Assembly (NCBI RefSeq): GCF_003130585.1
Contig: NZ_QFKX01000008.1
Coordinates: forward strand, 27,745-91,744
DNA length: 64,000 nt
From: Brachybacterium endophyticum
GTDB lineage: Bacteria; Actinomycetota; Actinomycetes; Actinomycetales; Dermabacteraceae
Direction: 5' to 3'
Shown here: one piece after another, positions 17,616 to 28,577 of the stretch
Position numbering within the stretch: position 1 is the stretch's first letter
How the letters are laid out: each line of letters starts with the position of its first letter
Program-made: the position numbers and the translations under genes
The notes under the pieces: model-generated
The model's input: the letters and a program-made list of their open reading frames with translations, nothing else
What the model was told of the DNA's origin: nothing
The model's database searches: none

Positions 17616-19113
17616 CGCTCCTGCCCTCCTCTCGTGGTGTCCTCGTCCGTCGGCGCCGCCGTGTGCTGCCCGCTCGCTCCGGGCGGGCCGGCGTCGTCCG
17701 GCGGGGTCTCGGCGACCGGCTCGCCGTCGCCCTCATCGGCGGTCCCCGCCGACTCGGGCTCCGTGGTCACAGCGCGGCGACGGGCCGCTCGGACCCGGGT
17801 CGCCCGGCCGGGCTGGTCGATCCGGCGCAGGCCCACCAGGAAGCGCACGAGCGGCGGGGCGGCGATGAACAGCACGACGAGGGCCTGGATGACCTGCACG
17901 AGGTCGATCGGGACGCCCTGCGAGGTCTCCATGAAGCGCCCGCCCGTGGACAGCGCTGCGAACAGGATGCCCGCGAGCAGGATGCCGATCGGCCCGGAGC
18001 GCCCCAGCAGGGCGACGGTGATGGCGTCGAAGCCGATGGACCCGGCGATCGAGCCGGTCAGTCGATGCTCGGTGCCCAGCACGTGCACGGCCCCGGCGAG
18101 GCCCACGAGCGCTCCGGCGACGACCATGACGCCGACCGCGCTGCGGCCCACGTCAATGCCCGCGACCTCCGCGGCGCGGGGGTTGGATCCCACGGCGCGG
18201 AAGCGGAAACCGATCGTCGAGCGGCTCATCAGCCACCACAGGAACACGATCGCGAGCAGGGCGATCAGCAGCCCGAGGTTCAGCCGGAACTGGCTGCCGG
18301 CGATCAGCGGCAGACGGGCGCTGGAGAGCACGGAGGGCGAGGTCGGCTGTGACTTGTTCGAGCCGGTGAACGCCGTCGTCGTCAGCGCGAAGGCGAGGCC
18401 GTAGGTCGCGATCCAGTTGAGCATGATCGTCGAGATCACCTCGCTGGAGCCGAAGCGGGCCTTGAGGAAGCCGGCGATGCCGCCGTAGAGGCCACCCGCC
18501 ACGATCCCCACCACGAGGCAGACCAGCAGGTGGAGGACGGGCGGGAGCGGCACGGCGAAACCGACGTAGCCGGCCGCGGCGGCCCCCACGATCAGCTGTC
18601 CGGTGCCGCCGATGTTGAACAGGCCCGAGCGGAAGGAGACGGCCATGCCGACCGAGGCGATGATCAGCGGGGTCGCGACCGTCAGGGTCTCCAGCAGCGG
18701 CTTGATGCCGCGGGCCAGCGCGGGCAGCAGCACGTAGGTTCCCGAGCCGCCGCGCTCGCGCAGGTCGTCGGCGACGCGGGAGGCCGCCTGGTAGTCGAAG
18801 ATCGAGCCGCGGAACATCGCCGCGTAGGCCTCGCTGATCGCGCTCCACCCGGCGCTGAAGGTGTCCGAGGGGCGGGCGAAGAAGTAGCCCACGGCCGTGC
18901 GCAGCTCCGCGTCCGAGACCAGGATCAGGATCGACCCCACGACGAAGGCGAAGACGAACGCCAGCACGACCACGAACACGTTGCCGCGGGCGATGCGCTG
19001 GGCGAGCCCGGGGCCGGAGACCGCATCCGGGGTCTCCCCCGGCGTGCCGGGATCGCCGGGCTGCACCGCGGTGCCGGGGGCGACGGGGCGGACCTCGCCG
19101 TCGATGCTCGCGC

Positions 19114-19117
<4 letters not shown>
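17612..19117 (-). CDS. ABC transporter permease (nucleoside, BMP-type system)
   Basis: Second permease of the importer, 501 residues. It has a disordered N-terminus, about nine to ten helices with the family segment SFRSGLFNIGGTGQL, and a long Glu/Ala/Pro-rich cytoplasmic tail of roughly 80 residues. The gene overlaps both neighbours by 4 nt (ATGA). The tail is longer than usual and low in complexity; its purpose is unknown. Confidence 0.9.
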
Positions 19118-20685
<1,568 letters not shown>

Positions 20686-20835
20686 GCCTGCTCTTCTCCT
20701 GGTGGGGCGGGTGGGTGGGCCCGTGCGGGCCTGCGCGGCCGACGTCCGCGACGGCGGCGAGGTGACGGCCCCGTCGCGACCGGAGGGTGCAGCGGTGCAC
20801 CGGTCCGGCCGGCGGGGCCGTCGGATCCTGGGCGA

Positions 20836-20850
20836 GGGACCGAGGGTCCC
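20836..20850 (-). terminator. Intercistronic hairpin after the lipoprotein gene
   Basis: GGGACC-gag-GGTCCC sits 5 nt past the lipoprotein stop codon. In binding-protein operons such hairpins often stabilise the upstream mRNA or attenuate read-through, making more binding protein than ATPase or permease. Confidence 0.45.
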
Positions 20851-20855
20851 CCGCC

Positions 20856-21968
20856 TCAGGAGAGGTTCTGCGGGGAGGCGTCGGACTCGACGGTGATCTT
20901 CCCGTCGATGATGTCCTGCTTGAGCCCGTCGACCTCCTTCTGGAGGTCCGCGGGGACCTTGGAGTCGAGGTCGTGGTACGGAGCGAGATCCACGCCGCCG
21001 TTCTCGAGGGTGCCCACGTACGGCTCGTTGTCGAAGGAGCCCGAGCTCGCCGACGTCGTGACGTCCTCGACCGAGGTGCCGATGCCCTTCTGCACGGAGG
21101 TCAGGATCAGCGGCTTCGCCTTCTTGTCGCTCACCGACTCGTAGCCGTCGGAGTCGACCCAGATCACGTACCGGCCCTTGTCCTCCTTGGCCGAGGCCAG
21201 CGTGCCCGAGCCCACGGGACCAGCGACGGGCATGACGATGTCGGCGCCCTGGGAGTAGAAGCTGTCGCTGAGGGCCTTGCCCTTGGACTGGTCCTCGAAG
21301 TTCCCGACGAAGGAGCCCTTCTGGGACTTCTTGTCCCAGCCCAGCAGCTTGACGTCCTTCTTGTGGACCTCGTTGTACTTGGCGACGCCGTCGGCGAAGC
21401 CGTCCATGAAGATGGTGACGGTCGGGATCTGGATGCCGCCGTAGGTGGCGACGGTGCCGGTCTCGGTGGTGCCCGCCGCGACGTAGCCCGCGAGGTACGC
21501 GGCCTGGGCGGTGTCGAAGGAGAGCGGCTTGACGTTGTCGACCTCGATGGCCTTGCCGTCCTCGTCCTGCGCGGTCGAGTCGATGATCGCGAACTCGACG
21601 TCCGAGTTGGCCTTGCCCGCGGTGCCGGTGGCCGGAGCGAGCAGGAAGCCGACGGTGAAGATGAGCTTGCAGTCCTGGTTCACGAGATTGTCGATGTTGG
21701 TCGAGAACTGCGAGGGGTCGGTGGACTCGGCCGTCGCGGTCTGGATCTTCAGGTCCTTCTCGGACGCCTTGAGACCCTCGTACCCGGACTCGTTGAACGA
21801 CTTGTCGTCGAAGCCGCCGGAGTCGGAGACCATGCAGGCCTTGAAGTCGGAGGAGGGCTCGCCGCCGCCGTCGCTGCCGGAGGAGGCCTCCTGCGGGGCG
21901 CTGCCGCAGGCGGCGAGGGCGAGGGCGCTGACGCCGGCGAGGGCCAGGGTGCGGGACAGGATCTTCAA
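20856..21968 (-). CDS. BMP/PnrA family substrate-binding lipoprotein (nucleosides)
   Basis: Extracellular binding component of the importer, 370 residues. A type II signal peptide ends in LALAAC, so lipidation is at C21. It is followed by the BMP-family opening CMVSDSGGFDDKSFNESGYEG, whose Asp/Phe residues stack on purines in PnrA. Later segments such as SQGADIVMPVAGPVGSG and IWVDSDGYES are also typical. Translation starts at a TTG (21968) preceded by GGAGGA, a rare start codon that may limit expression. It is the first gene of the importer/cdd/deoA group. Confidence 0.9.
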   Translation of the reverse strand: MKILSRTLALAGVSALALAACGSAPQEASSGSDGGGEPSSDFKACMVSDSGGFDDKSFNESGYEGLKASEKDLKIQTATAESTDPSQFSTNIDNLVNQDCKLIFTVGFLLAPATGTAGKANSDVEFAIIDSTAQDEDGKAIEVDNVKPLSFDTAQAAYLAGYVAAGTTETGTVATYGGIQIPTVTIFMDGFADGVAKYNEVHKKDVKLLGWDKKSQKGSFVGNFEDQSKGKALSDSFYSQGADIVMPVAGPVGSGTLASAKEDKGRYVIWVDSDGYESVSDKKAKPLILTSVQKGIGTSVEDVTTSASSGSFDNEPYVGTLENGGVDLAPYHDLDSKVPADLQKEVDGLKQDIIDGKITVESDASPQNLS

Positions 21969-22126
21969 CGTGTCCTCCAGGGATGGAGCGGAAGGGATGG
22001 GAGAGCTGCGGTGACCGGGGTCGGCTCGGCCCGGGCGCTGACGTTCTCTCAGGGGCCGTGGGGAGGAGGGAAAGCTGGGGAAGGCTCCCGTGCCCCGGTC
22101 GTCGTCGTCCGGGACGCGCGGCGTTC

Positions 22127-22132
22127 ACAGTA
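22127..22132 (-). promoter_or_regulatory. Possible -10 box (TACTGT) of the nucleoside importer operon
   Basis: TACTGT on the minus strand lies about 160 nt upstream of the lipoprotein start, in a 293-nt gap that otherwise shows no gene. There is no convincing -35 at 17 nt, so this is tentative. Confidence 0.25.
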
Positions 22133-22261
22133 GCCGTCAGCCACGTCACAACGCGCCGGTTCTGCGCAGTGTGCCCGAACCGTTATCAGACTGTGGCCGC
22201 GCCCGCATCGACCGTCCGCTCCTCGGTGTCGGCCGGGGCCTCCGCAACCCGCGAGCGCCCC

Positions 22262-23488
22262 TCAGGCGAGCGGCGTGTCCCGCAGCAGGCAGACGTGAGC
22301 GAGCACGTCCGCACCGATCGCGATCGCTCGCTCGTCGACCGTGAAGTCACCCATGTGCAGGTCGTAGGTGCGACCGCCGGGTGTGCGCGTGCCGAGGCGA
22401 GCGAGCGCACCCGGCACCTTCTCGAGGTACCAGGCGAAGTCCTCGCCGCCCAGGGACTGGCGCGCCGTGTCCAGCTGCTCGCGCCCGCACACGTGGATCA
22501 CCGCGTCCTCGAGGAAGCGGACGCTCAGGGGGTCGTTGGAGACCGGCGGCACCCCGCGGTCGTGCTGCACGGTCGCGGTCACGCCCCACATCCGGGCGAT
22601 CTCCCCCATCAGCTCCTCGAGCAGCTCCTCGGCGCGGTCCCAGGCCTCGTGGTCCAGGCAGCGCAGCGTCCCCTCGAGGACGCCGGAGGACGGGATCGCG
22701 TTGAAGGCGGAGCCGGCGTGGATCGAGCCCCAGGTGAGGTTCACGCCGCTGCGCGGGTCCATGCGCCTGCTGAACGCGGCGGGCACCTGGGTGACGATCT
22801 GGCCCAGGGCGTAGATCAGGTCCTGGGTGAGGTGGGGGCGGGAGGTGTGCCCGCCGGCCCCGCGCACCTCGATGCGCACCGGATCGGTCGCCGAGGTGAT
22901 CGGGCCGGGCTTGAGGCCGACGTGCCCGACGTCGACGCCCGGATCGCAGTGCAGGGCGAAGATCGAGTCGACGCCGTCGACCACGCCCTCGCCGATCAGC
23001 TCGAGCGCGCCGCAGGGGTGCTTCTCCTCCGAGGGCTGGTAGATCAGCCGCACGGTGCGCCGCAGCGCGCCCGTCTCGGCGACCCGCACGAGGGCCATGG
23101 CAGCCCCCAGCACGGCGCTCATGTGCACGTCGTGGCCGCAGGCGTGCGAGACGCCGTCGACCGCGGAGCGGTAGGAGACGCTCGAGAGCTCGGGGATGCC
23201 CAGGGCGTCCATGTCCGCACGCAGGGCGACGGCCGGAAGGCTCGGGTCGCTGCCGGGGATGTCGCAGATCAGACCGGTGCGCGGCATCCGCACGGGGGCG
23301 AGGCCGAGCGCGCGCAGGTGCTCGTCGATGACGTCCGTGGTGGCGTGCTCGGCGTGGCTGAGCTCGGGGTGGCGATGGAGATGGCGGCGCACCTCCCGCA
23401 GCTCGTCCTCCCGTTCGCGCAGGGTGCGACGGATCAGCCCGTCGGCCCCCAGCATCGTGCGCATCCGCTCGTCGACACCACTGTCCAC
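22262..23488 (-). CDS. M20 family amidohydrolase/carboxypeptidase
   Basis: Metal-dependent amidohydrolase of the M20D type (hippurate hydrolase/IAA-amino-acid hydrolase-like), 408 residues. It has the N-terminal RRHLHRHPELS, RADMDALGI, the metal-binding ACGHDVHM near residue 110, a dimerisation insert and the terminal LGGEDFAWYLEKVPG. The GTG at 23488 has AAGGAC upstream; an internal ATG 8 codons later is an alternative. The substrate is an N-acylated amino acid or similar. It is not obviously linked to either neighbour. Confidence 0.88.
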   Translation of the reverse strand: MDSGVDERMRTMLGADGLIRRTLREREDELREVRRHLHRHPELSHAEHATTDVIDEHLRALGLAPVRMPRTGLICDIPGSDPSLPAVALRADMDALGIPELSSVSYRSAVDGVSHACGHDVHMSAVLGAAMALVRVAETGALRRTVRLIYQPSEEKHPCGALELIGEGVVDGVDSIFALHCDPGVDVGHVGLKPGPITSATDPVRIEVRGAGGHTSRPHLTQDLIYALGQIVTQVPAAFSRRMDPRSGVNLTWGSIHAGSAFNAIPSSGVLEGTLRCLDHEAWDRAEELLEELMGEIARMWGVTATVQHDRGVPPVSNDPLSVRFLEDAVIHVCGREQLDTARQSLGGEDFAWYLEKVPGALARLGTRTPGGRTYDLHMGDFTVDERAIAIGADVLAHVCLLRDTPLA

Positions 23489-23545
23489 GGTCGCGACCGT
23501 CCTTCCCTGCTGCCCCTCGTCCCGGTGCCGCCGGCCTCCCTGCGC

Positions 23546-24772
23546 TCAGCGCAGGTCGGCGTGCCCCGTCTCCTCGAGGCGGGCGACGAGCTCGGCGAGG
23601 GCGCGGGGGTCGTCGTCGCCGACGACCAGCAGCACGTCGTCGGTCTCGACGACGCTCACGCCGTCCACCCCGACCAGGGCGATCGGACGCTGCGAGGAAC
23701 CGTACACCGTGGCGCGGGCGCGGCGATCGAGCGTCCGCACCGAGCCCACGACGGCCACGTCGGACCCCTCTCCCCCGCTCCCCTGCTCCCGGTCACCGTC
23801 GCCGCGGGCGCGTCGCACCTGTCGCGCCAGGGCGGCGTAGTCGCCCACGTCGTCCCAGTCGAGGGCCGCGGGCACCACCGCGACGCGCCCCTGGGCGGCG
23901 AGCGGCTCGGCCAGGGCGTGGTCGATCGGGATGCGGGTCAGCGCGGGCCAGGTCTCGGCGAGGACGGGCGAGGCGGGATCGTCCTCGAGGGCCGCAGCGA
24001 TCCGGCGCACCCCGGAGGCGAGCGAGGGGATCTGCTCGGCGAGGGAGTCCAGCAGCACGCGGGCACGCACCACGAACATGCCGGCGTTCCACAAGTGCCG
24101 ACCCCCGGCCAGGAACTGCGCGGCACGTTCGGCATCCGGCTTCTCCACGAAGCTGGCCACCAGGCGGGCGCCGGTGCCCTCGAGGGACGGCAGCGGCGAG
24201 GGGGCGTGCCCCTCGGACCGTTCGATGTACCCGAAGCCCGTCGCCGGGCGGGTGGGAGTGATGCCGATCGTGGCCAGGTAGCCGCGCTCGGCGGCGCGCC
24301 TGGCCGAGGCCACCGCGGCGCGGAAGGCACCCTCGTCGCCGATCTCGTGGTCGGCGGCGAAGGACCCGATCACGGCATCGGGCGCTTCGCGCTCGATCAC
24401 CGCCGCGGCGAGGGCGATCGCGGGCATCGAGTCGCGTGGCGAGGGCTCGGCGAGCACGCGCACCGCGGCTCCGTCGACCTGCTCGCGCACGGCGGCCACG
24501 TGCTGCTCACCGGTGACCACGCAGGGCGGGGCATCGGCGAGATCGGAGAGACGATCCAGGGTCTTCTGCAGGAGCGAGCGGCCTCTGCCCGTCGGATCCA
24601 ACAGGAACTTGGGGCGCCCCTGCCGTGAGAGTGGCCACAGACGGGTGCCCGCACCACCGGCCGGCACCACGGGGACGAAGGGGGCGGGATCCTCCGTCTG
24701 ACGTCCTGACACGGCGTCAGCAGCCTGGTTCTCCGGGGTCGCGCGGTCGTCGGGGCTCTCGTCCTCGGGCAT
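23546..24772 (-). CDS. Mannose-1-phosphate guanylyltransferase
   Basis: The enzyme forms GDP-mannose from mannose-1-phosphate and GTP. The 408-residue protein begins with about 35 acidic, disordered residues, then the nucleotidyltransferase signature VPAGGAGTRLWPLSRQGRPK, then VEKPDAE and an NAGMFVVRA segment. I chose the ATG at 24772 rather than an in-frame start 57 codons upstream, because the extra sequence is not conserved-looking and a TAGCCT box ends 7 nt before this ATG. Confidence 0.9.
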   Translation of the reverse strand: MPEDESPDDRATPENQAADAVSGRQTEDPAPFVPVVPAGGAGTRLWPLSRQGRPKFLLDPTGRGRSLLQKTLDRLSDLADAPPCVVTGEQHVAAVREQVDGAAVRVLAEPSPRDSMPAIALAAAVIEREAPDAVIGSFAADHEIGDEGAFRAAVASARRAAERGYLATIGITPTRPATGFGYIERSEGHAPSPLPSLEGTGARLVASFVEKPDAERAAQFLAGGRHLWNAGMFVVRARVLLDSLAEQIPSLASGVRRIAAALEDDPASPVLAETWPALTRIPIDHALAEPLAAQGRVAVVPAALDWDDVGDYAALARQVRRARGDGDREQGSGGEGSDVAVVGSVRTLDRRARATVYGSSQRPIALVGVDGVSVVETDDVLLVVGDDDPRALAELVARLEETGHADLR

Positions 24773-24779
24773 GCGGTCC

Positions 24780-24785
24780 AGGCTA
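24780..24785 (-). promoter_or_regulatory. Leaderless -10 box (TAGCCT) of the guanylyltransferase gene
   Basis: TAGCCT on the minus strand is followed by 7 nt and the ATG. The geometry equals that of the nucleoside phosphorylase gene. Confidence 0.4.
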
Positions 24786-24823
24786 TCCGGAGTGTCGCCG
24801 ACGCCCGGCGCGACCTGCGGCGG

Positions 24824-24832
24824 TGCTACTCT
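24824..24832 (+). promoter_or_regulatory. Possible extended -10 (TGC-TACTCT) of the sdh operon
   Basis: TG-n-TACTCT would start transcription near 24839, leaving a leader of about 125 nt before sdhC. No clear -35 is seen. Confidence 0.3.
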
Positions 24833-24964
24833 GGCAGAGCCCCACGCCGGGCACGATGAGGACGTCGTCGTGGTCACGGGCACTGGCTCGTGGACATCGC
24901 TGTTCCGCCTGAACTGCGCAGGTCGGAGCATCCCGGCACACACCAGTCACAGTCGGAGGAATCC

Positions 24965-25345
24965 GTGGCATCAGCAGAGGCCGGGACGCTCTATCGCGGA
25001 CGCGAGGGCATGTGGTCCTGGGTCGCGCACCGTATCTCAGGAATGCTCATCTTCTTGTTCCTGATCGTGCACGTCATGGACACCGCCCTCGTGCGCGTGT
25101 CCCCCGAGGCCTACAACGAGGTGATCGGGCACTACAAGACCATCGTCTTCGGGCTCGGCGAGATCGGCCTGGTCGGCGCGATCTGCTTCCACGCCCTCAA
25201 CGGCATCCGGGTGATCCTGGTCGACTTCTGGGCCCAGGGCGCACGCCGCCAGCGCATGATGTTCTGGAGCGTCGTCGGCCTGTGGGTGCTGCTCATGATC
25301 GGTTTCGTGCCCCGCCAGCTGGGCCACATGTTCGGATGGTGGTGA
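24965..25345 (+). CDS. sdhC: Succinate dehydrogenase cytochrome b556 subunit
   Basis: Membrane anchor of complex II, 126 residues and three helices. It has the signature WVAHRISGMLIFLFLIVHV, which holds the heme-ligand-type His, and CFHALNGIRVILVDF. I chose the GTG at 24965 because GGAGGA is positioned 5 nt before it and the N-terminus is then of usual length; an ATG 25 codons upstream lacks a ribosome-binding site. First gene of sdhCDAB. Confidence 0.92.
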   Translation: MASAEAGTLYRGREGMWSWVAHRISGMLIFLFLIVHVMDTALVRVSPEAYNEVIGHYKTIVFGLGEIGLVGAICFHALNGIRVILVDFWAQGARRQRMMFWSVVGLWVLLMIGFVPRQLGHMFGWW

Positions 25346-25349
25346 CCTG

Positions 25350-25799
25350 ATGACCGCGACCCAGATCCCTGATCCGACCAAGCGCTATCAGCGCACCGGA
25401 CTGCGCGGACGCAACATCGAGATGCTCTCGTGGCTGTTCATGCGCTTCTCGGGCGCCGTGCTCGTGATCCTCGTCTTCGGGCACCTCTTCGTGAACCTGT
25501 GGCTGGGCGAGGGCGTGCAGCGCATCGACTTCGCCTTCGTCTCCGGCAAGTGGGCGAACCCCTTCTGGCAGCTGTGGGACCTGTGCATGCTGTGGCTCGG
25601 CATGCTCCACGGCGGCAACGGCGTGCGCACGATCATCAACGACTACGCCCGCGGCCCCCGGCTCCGGCTGGTGCTCAAGGCCCTGCTCTACATCGCCGTG
25701 GTGGCGACCGTGGTCCTGGGCACGCTGGTGATCTTCACGTTCTCACCGTGCCCCGCCGGCGCCGAGCCCTCGCTCCTGCCCTCCATCTGCTCCGAGTGA
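25350..25799 (+). CDS. sdhD: Succinate dehydrogenase membrane anchor subunit
   Basis: Second membrane anchor, 149 residues with three helices. It includes MRFSGAVLVILVFGHLFVN and MLWLGMLHGGNGVRTIINDY, the latter holding the conserved His/Asn-Gly-Arg region that shapes the quinone and heme sites. It starts 4 nt after sdhC and is followed by sdhA after 18 nt. Confidence 0.92.
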   Translation: MTATQIPDPTKRYQRTGLRGRNIEMLSWLFMRFSGAVLVILVFGHLFVNLWLGEGVQRIDFAFVSGKWANPFWQLWDLCMLWLGMLHGGNGVRTIINDYARGPRLRLVLKALLYIAVVATVVLGTLVIFTFSPCPAGAEPSLLPSICSE

Positions 25800-25817
25800 T
25801 CCTGGAGACCCCCTGAC

Positions 25818-27590
25818 ATGCAGACGCATTCCTACGACGTGCTGATCGTCGGCGCCGGCGGCGCCGGCATGCGTGCGGCCCTCGAGGCCGGCCCCCGTGC
25901 CCGCACCGCCGTCATCACGAAGCTGTACCCCACCCGCTCCCACACCGGCGCCGCCCAGGGCGGCATGTGCGCCGCCCTCGCGAACGTCGAGGAGGACAAC
26001 TGGGAGTGGCACACCTACGACACCGTCAAGGGCGGGGACTACCTGGTCGACCAGGACGCCGCCGAGGTCATGGCCAAGGAGGCCATCGACGCGGTGCTCG
26101 ACCTGGAGAAGATGGGCCTGCCCTTCAACCGCACCCCGGAGGGCCGGATCGACCAGCGTCGCTTCGGCGGCCACACCCGTGAGCACGGCGAGGCGCCCGT
26201 GCGGCGTTCCTGCTACGCCGCGGACCGCACCGGCCACATGATCCTGCAGACGCTCTACCAGAACTGCGTGAAGCAGAAGGTCGAGTTCTTCAACGAGTAC
26301 TACGCGCTGGACGTGCTGCTGAGCGGCGACCCCCGCACCGACGAGAACGTCCGCGCCGCCGGCATCGTCGCCTACGAGCTCGCCACCGGCGAGGTCCACA
26401 TCTTCCGGGCGAAGTCCGTCGTCTTCGCCACCGGTGGGTTCGGCAAGATGTTCAAGACCACCTCGAACGCCCACACGCTGACGGGCGACGGTCCCGCCAT
26501 GGCGCTGAACCGCGGCATCCCGCTCGAGGACATGGAGTTCTTCCAGTTCCACCCGACGGGTCTCGCGGGCCTGGGCATCCTGCTCTCCGAGGCGGCCCGC
26601 GGCGAGGGCGGCATCCTGCGCAACAGCAACATGGAGCGGTTCATGGAGACCTACGCTCCGACCCTCAAGGACCTCGCTCCCCGTGACGTCGTCGCCCGCG
26701 CGATGGCCAACGAGGTGCGGGAGGGGCGCGGGTGCGGGCCCAACAAGGACTACGTGCTCCTCGACCTCACCCACCTCGAGCCCGCGCACATCGATGCGAA
26801 GCTCCCGGACATCACCGAGTTCGCCCGCACCTACCTCGGCGTCGAGCCCTACACCGAGCCGGTCCCCGTCTTCCCGACGGCGCACTACGGCATGGGCGGC
26901 ATCCCCACGAACATCAAGGGCGAGGTGCTGCGCAACGAGACCGACGTGATCCCCGGCCTGTACGCGGCCGGCGAGGTCGCCTGCGTCTCGGTCCACGGCG
27001 GCAACCGCCTGGGGACCAACTCCCTGCTGGACATCAACGTCTTCGGCAAGCGCGCGGGCGTGGCCGCGGCCGAGCACGCGCAGACGGTGGAGTACCCCGA
27101 GCTGCCCGAAGGGGTCGAGACCCCGATCGTCGAGCAGCTGCAGCGTCTGCGCGACCGTCCTGCGACCGAGGACCGGATCGCCGACATCCGCAAGGAGCTG
27201 CAGGAGACCATGGACGCCAACGTCCAGGTGTTCCGCACCGACGAGACCTGCCGGAAGGCCCTCGCGGACATCAAGAAGCTCAAGAAGCGCTACGAGACCG
27301 TCGCCGTCCAGGACAAGGGGCTGCGGTACAACCTCGATCTGCTCGAGGCGGTCGAGCTGGGCTTCCTGCTCGAGCTCGCCGAGGTCGTCGCCCTCGGGTC
27401 GCTCGAGCGCAAGGAGTCGCGCGGCGGCCACTTCCGCGAGGACTTCCCCACGCGAGACGACGTCAACTTCCTCAAGCACACCATGGCCTACAAGACGCTC
27501 GACGGCGAGGGCCTGGAGGGCACGGACATCGTGCTGGGCACCAAGGACGTCGTCATCACCCGTTACGAGCCGAAGGAGCGCACGTTCTGA
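25818..27590 (+). CDS. sdhA: Succinate dehydrogenase flavoprotein subunit
   Basis: Catalytic subunit of complex II, 590 residues. It has an N-terminal FAD motif VGAGGAGMRAA, SHTGAAQGG containing the His that carries covalent FAD, the active-site region EFFQFHPTGL, and HGGNRLGTNSLLDINVFGK. Its stop and the sdhB ATG share a single A (tgATG at 27588-27592). Succinate oxidised here feeds the TCA cycle and menaquinone pool. Confidence 0.97.
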   Translation: MQTHSYDVLIVGAGGAGMRAALEAGPRARTAVITKLYPTRSHTGAAQGGMCAALANVEEDNWEWHTYDTVKGGDYLVDQDAAEVMAKEAIDAVLDLEKMGLPFNRTPEGRIDQRRFGGHTREHGEAPVRRSCYAADRTGHMILQTLYQNCVKQKVEFFNEYYALDVLLSGDPRTDENVRAAGIVAYELATGEVHIFRAKSVVFATGGFGKMFKTTSNAHTLTGDGPAMALNRGIPLEDMEFFQFHPTGLAGLGILLSEAARGEGGILRNSNMERFMETYAPTLKDLAPRDVVARAMANEVREGRGCGPNKDYVLLDLTHLEPAHIDAKLPDITEFARTYLGVEPYTEPVPVFPTAHYGMGGIPTNIKGEVLRNETDVIPGLYAAGEVACVSVHGGNRLGTNSLLDINVFGKRAGVAAAEHAQTVEYPELPEGVETPIVEQLQRLRDRPATEDRIADIRKELQETMDANVQVFRTDETCRKALADIKKLKKRYETVAVQDKGLRYNLDLLEAVELGFLLELAEVVALGSLERKESRGGHFREDFPTRDDVNFLKHTMAYKTLDGEGLEGTDIVLGTKDVVITRYEPKERTF

Positions 27591-28357
27591 TGACTGCTGT
27601 CGCAGAGAGGGCCGAGGCAGAGCCCGAGGCGGAGGAGATCCCCTCCTTCGATGTCACGCTCAAGATCAGCCGCTTCAACCCCGACGCCGAGGGCAAGCCC
27701 AAGCCCTACTGGCAGGAGTTCACCGTCACCATGCACGGCACCGACCGTGTGCTGGACGCGCTCCACGAGGCCAAGTGGCACCAGGACGGCTCGCTGACGT
27801 TCCGTCGTTCGTGCGCGCACGGCGTGTGCGGCTCCGACGCCATGCGCATCAACGGCCGCAACCGCCTGGCCTGCAAGACCCTGCTGAAGGACCTGGACAT
27901 CTCCAAGCCCATCACGGTCGAGCCGATCAAGGGCCTGCCGGTCGAGAAGGACCTCATCGTCGACATGGAGCCCTTCTTCGACGCGTACCGCGAGGTCATG
28001 CCGTTCCTCGTGTCCGAGGGGCAGGAGCCCAGCCGGGAGCGTCTGCAGTCGGCCGAGGAGCGCGAGCGCTTCGACGACACCACCAAGTGCATCCTGTGCG
28101 CGGCGTGCACGTCCGCATGCCCGATTTTCTGGACCGACGGCCAGTACTTCGGCCCGGCCGCGATCGTCAACGCCCACCGCTTCATCTTCGACTCGCGCGA
28201 CGACGCCGGTGAGCAGCGCCTGGAGATCCTGAACTCCAAGGAGGGTGTGTGGCGCTGCCGCACCACCTTCAACTGCAGCGAGGCGTGCCCGCGCGGCATC
28301 CAGATCACCAAGGCGATCGCCGAGGTCAAGCAGGCCGTCATCCGCGGCCGGGTCTGA
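27590..28357 (+). CDS. sdhB: Succinate dehydrogenase iron-sulfur subunit
   Basis: 255-residue electron-transfer subunit. An N-terminal ferredoxin domain holds the 2Fe-2S ligands in SCAHGVCGSDAMRINGRN plus a downstream Cys. The C-terminal helical domain has CILCAACTSACP and CSEACPRGIQ for the 4Fe-4S and 3Fe-4S clusters. Last gene of the operon; a 27-bp perfect inverted repeat follows 46 nt later. Confidence 0.97.
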   Translation: MTAVAERAEAEPEAEEIPSFDVTLKISRFNPDAEGKPKPYWQEFTVTMHGTDRVLDALHEAKWHQDGSLTFRRSCAHGVCGSDAMRINGRNRLACKTLLKDLDISKPITVEPIKGLPVEKDLIVDMEPFFDAYREVMPFLVSEGQEPSRERLQSAEERERFDDTTKCILCAACTSACPIFWTDGQYFGPAAIVNAHRFIFDSRDDAGEQRLEILNSKEGVWRCRTTFNCSEACPRGIQITKAIAEVKQAVIRGRV

Positions 28358-28403
28358 CGGAGCGCTGAGGGAACCCCGTCGGCACCTGGGCCCTTCCCAC
28401 CGC

Positions 28404-28459
28404 CTATAGGAGAGTTCCGTGCCGAGAAGCCCGCTTCTCGGCACGGAACTCTCCTATAG
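28404..28459. repeat. Perfect 27-bp inverted repeat (palindromic element 1)
   Basis: Positions 28404-28430 are the exact reverse complement of 28433-28459, with only CC between them. The outer part reads CTATAGGAGAGTTCCG. A related but decayed copy is at 29691-29748. It lies just after sdhB and would act as a strong terminator in either direction. Element identity (REP- or MITE-like) is inferred from the second copy. Confidence 0.9.
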
Positions 28460-28460
28460 A

Positions 28461-28519
28461 GGGGTCATCGGACGGACAGCAGGGGTCATCCGGCGGATAG
28501 GGGTCATCGGGCGGAGAGC
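28461..28519. repeat. Three degenerate tandem GGGGTCATC repeats
   Basis: GGGGTCATCGGACGGA, GGGGTCATCCGGCGGA and GGGGTCATCGGGCGGA start at 28461, 28482 and 28500, a period of 18-21 nt. They abut palindromic element 1. No gene overlaps them. Confidence 0.8.
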
Positions 28520-28577
28520 GCGTGCAACCGGTCGGGCAGTTGCCGGTCCCCCGGCCGAACTCGCAACGCCGTAGCCC

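Noticed and set aside
20686..22149. In-frame upstream extension of the ABC ATPase gene through the lipoprotein gene
   Set aside because: The extension is an antiparallel-frame artefact; the family N-terminus and a ribosome-binding site are at 20685.
28404..28459. Insertion-sequence end
   Set aside because: No transposase or target-site duplication is visible, and the palindrome is continuous rather than split.
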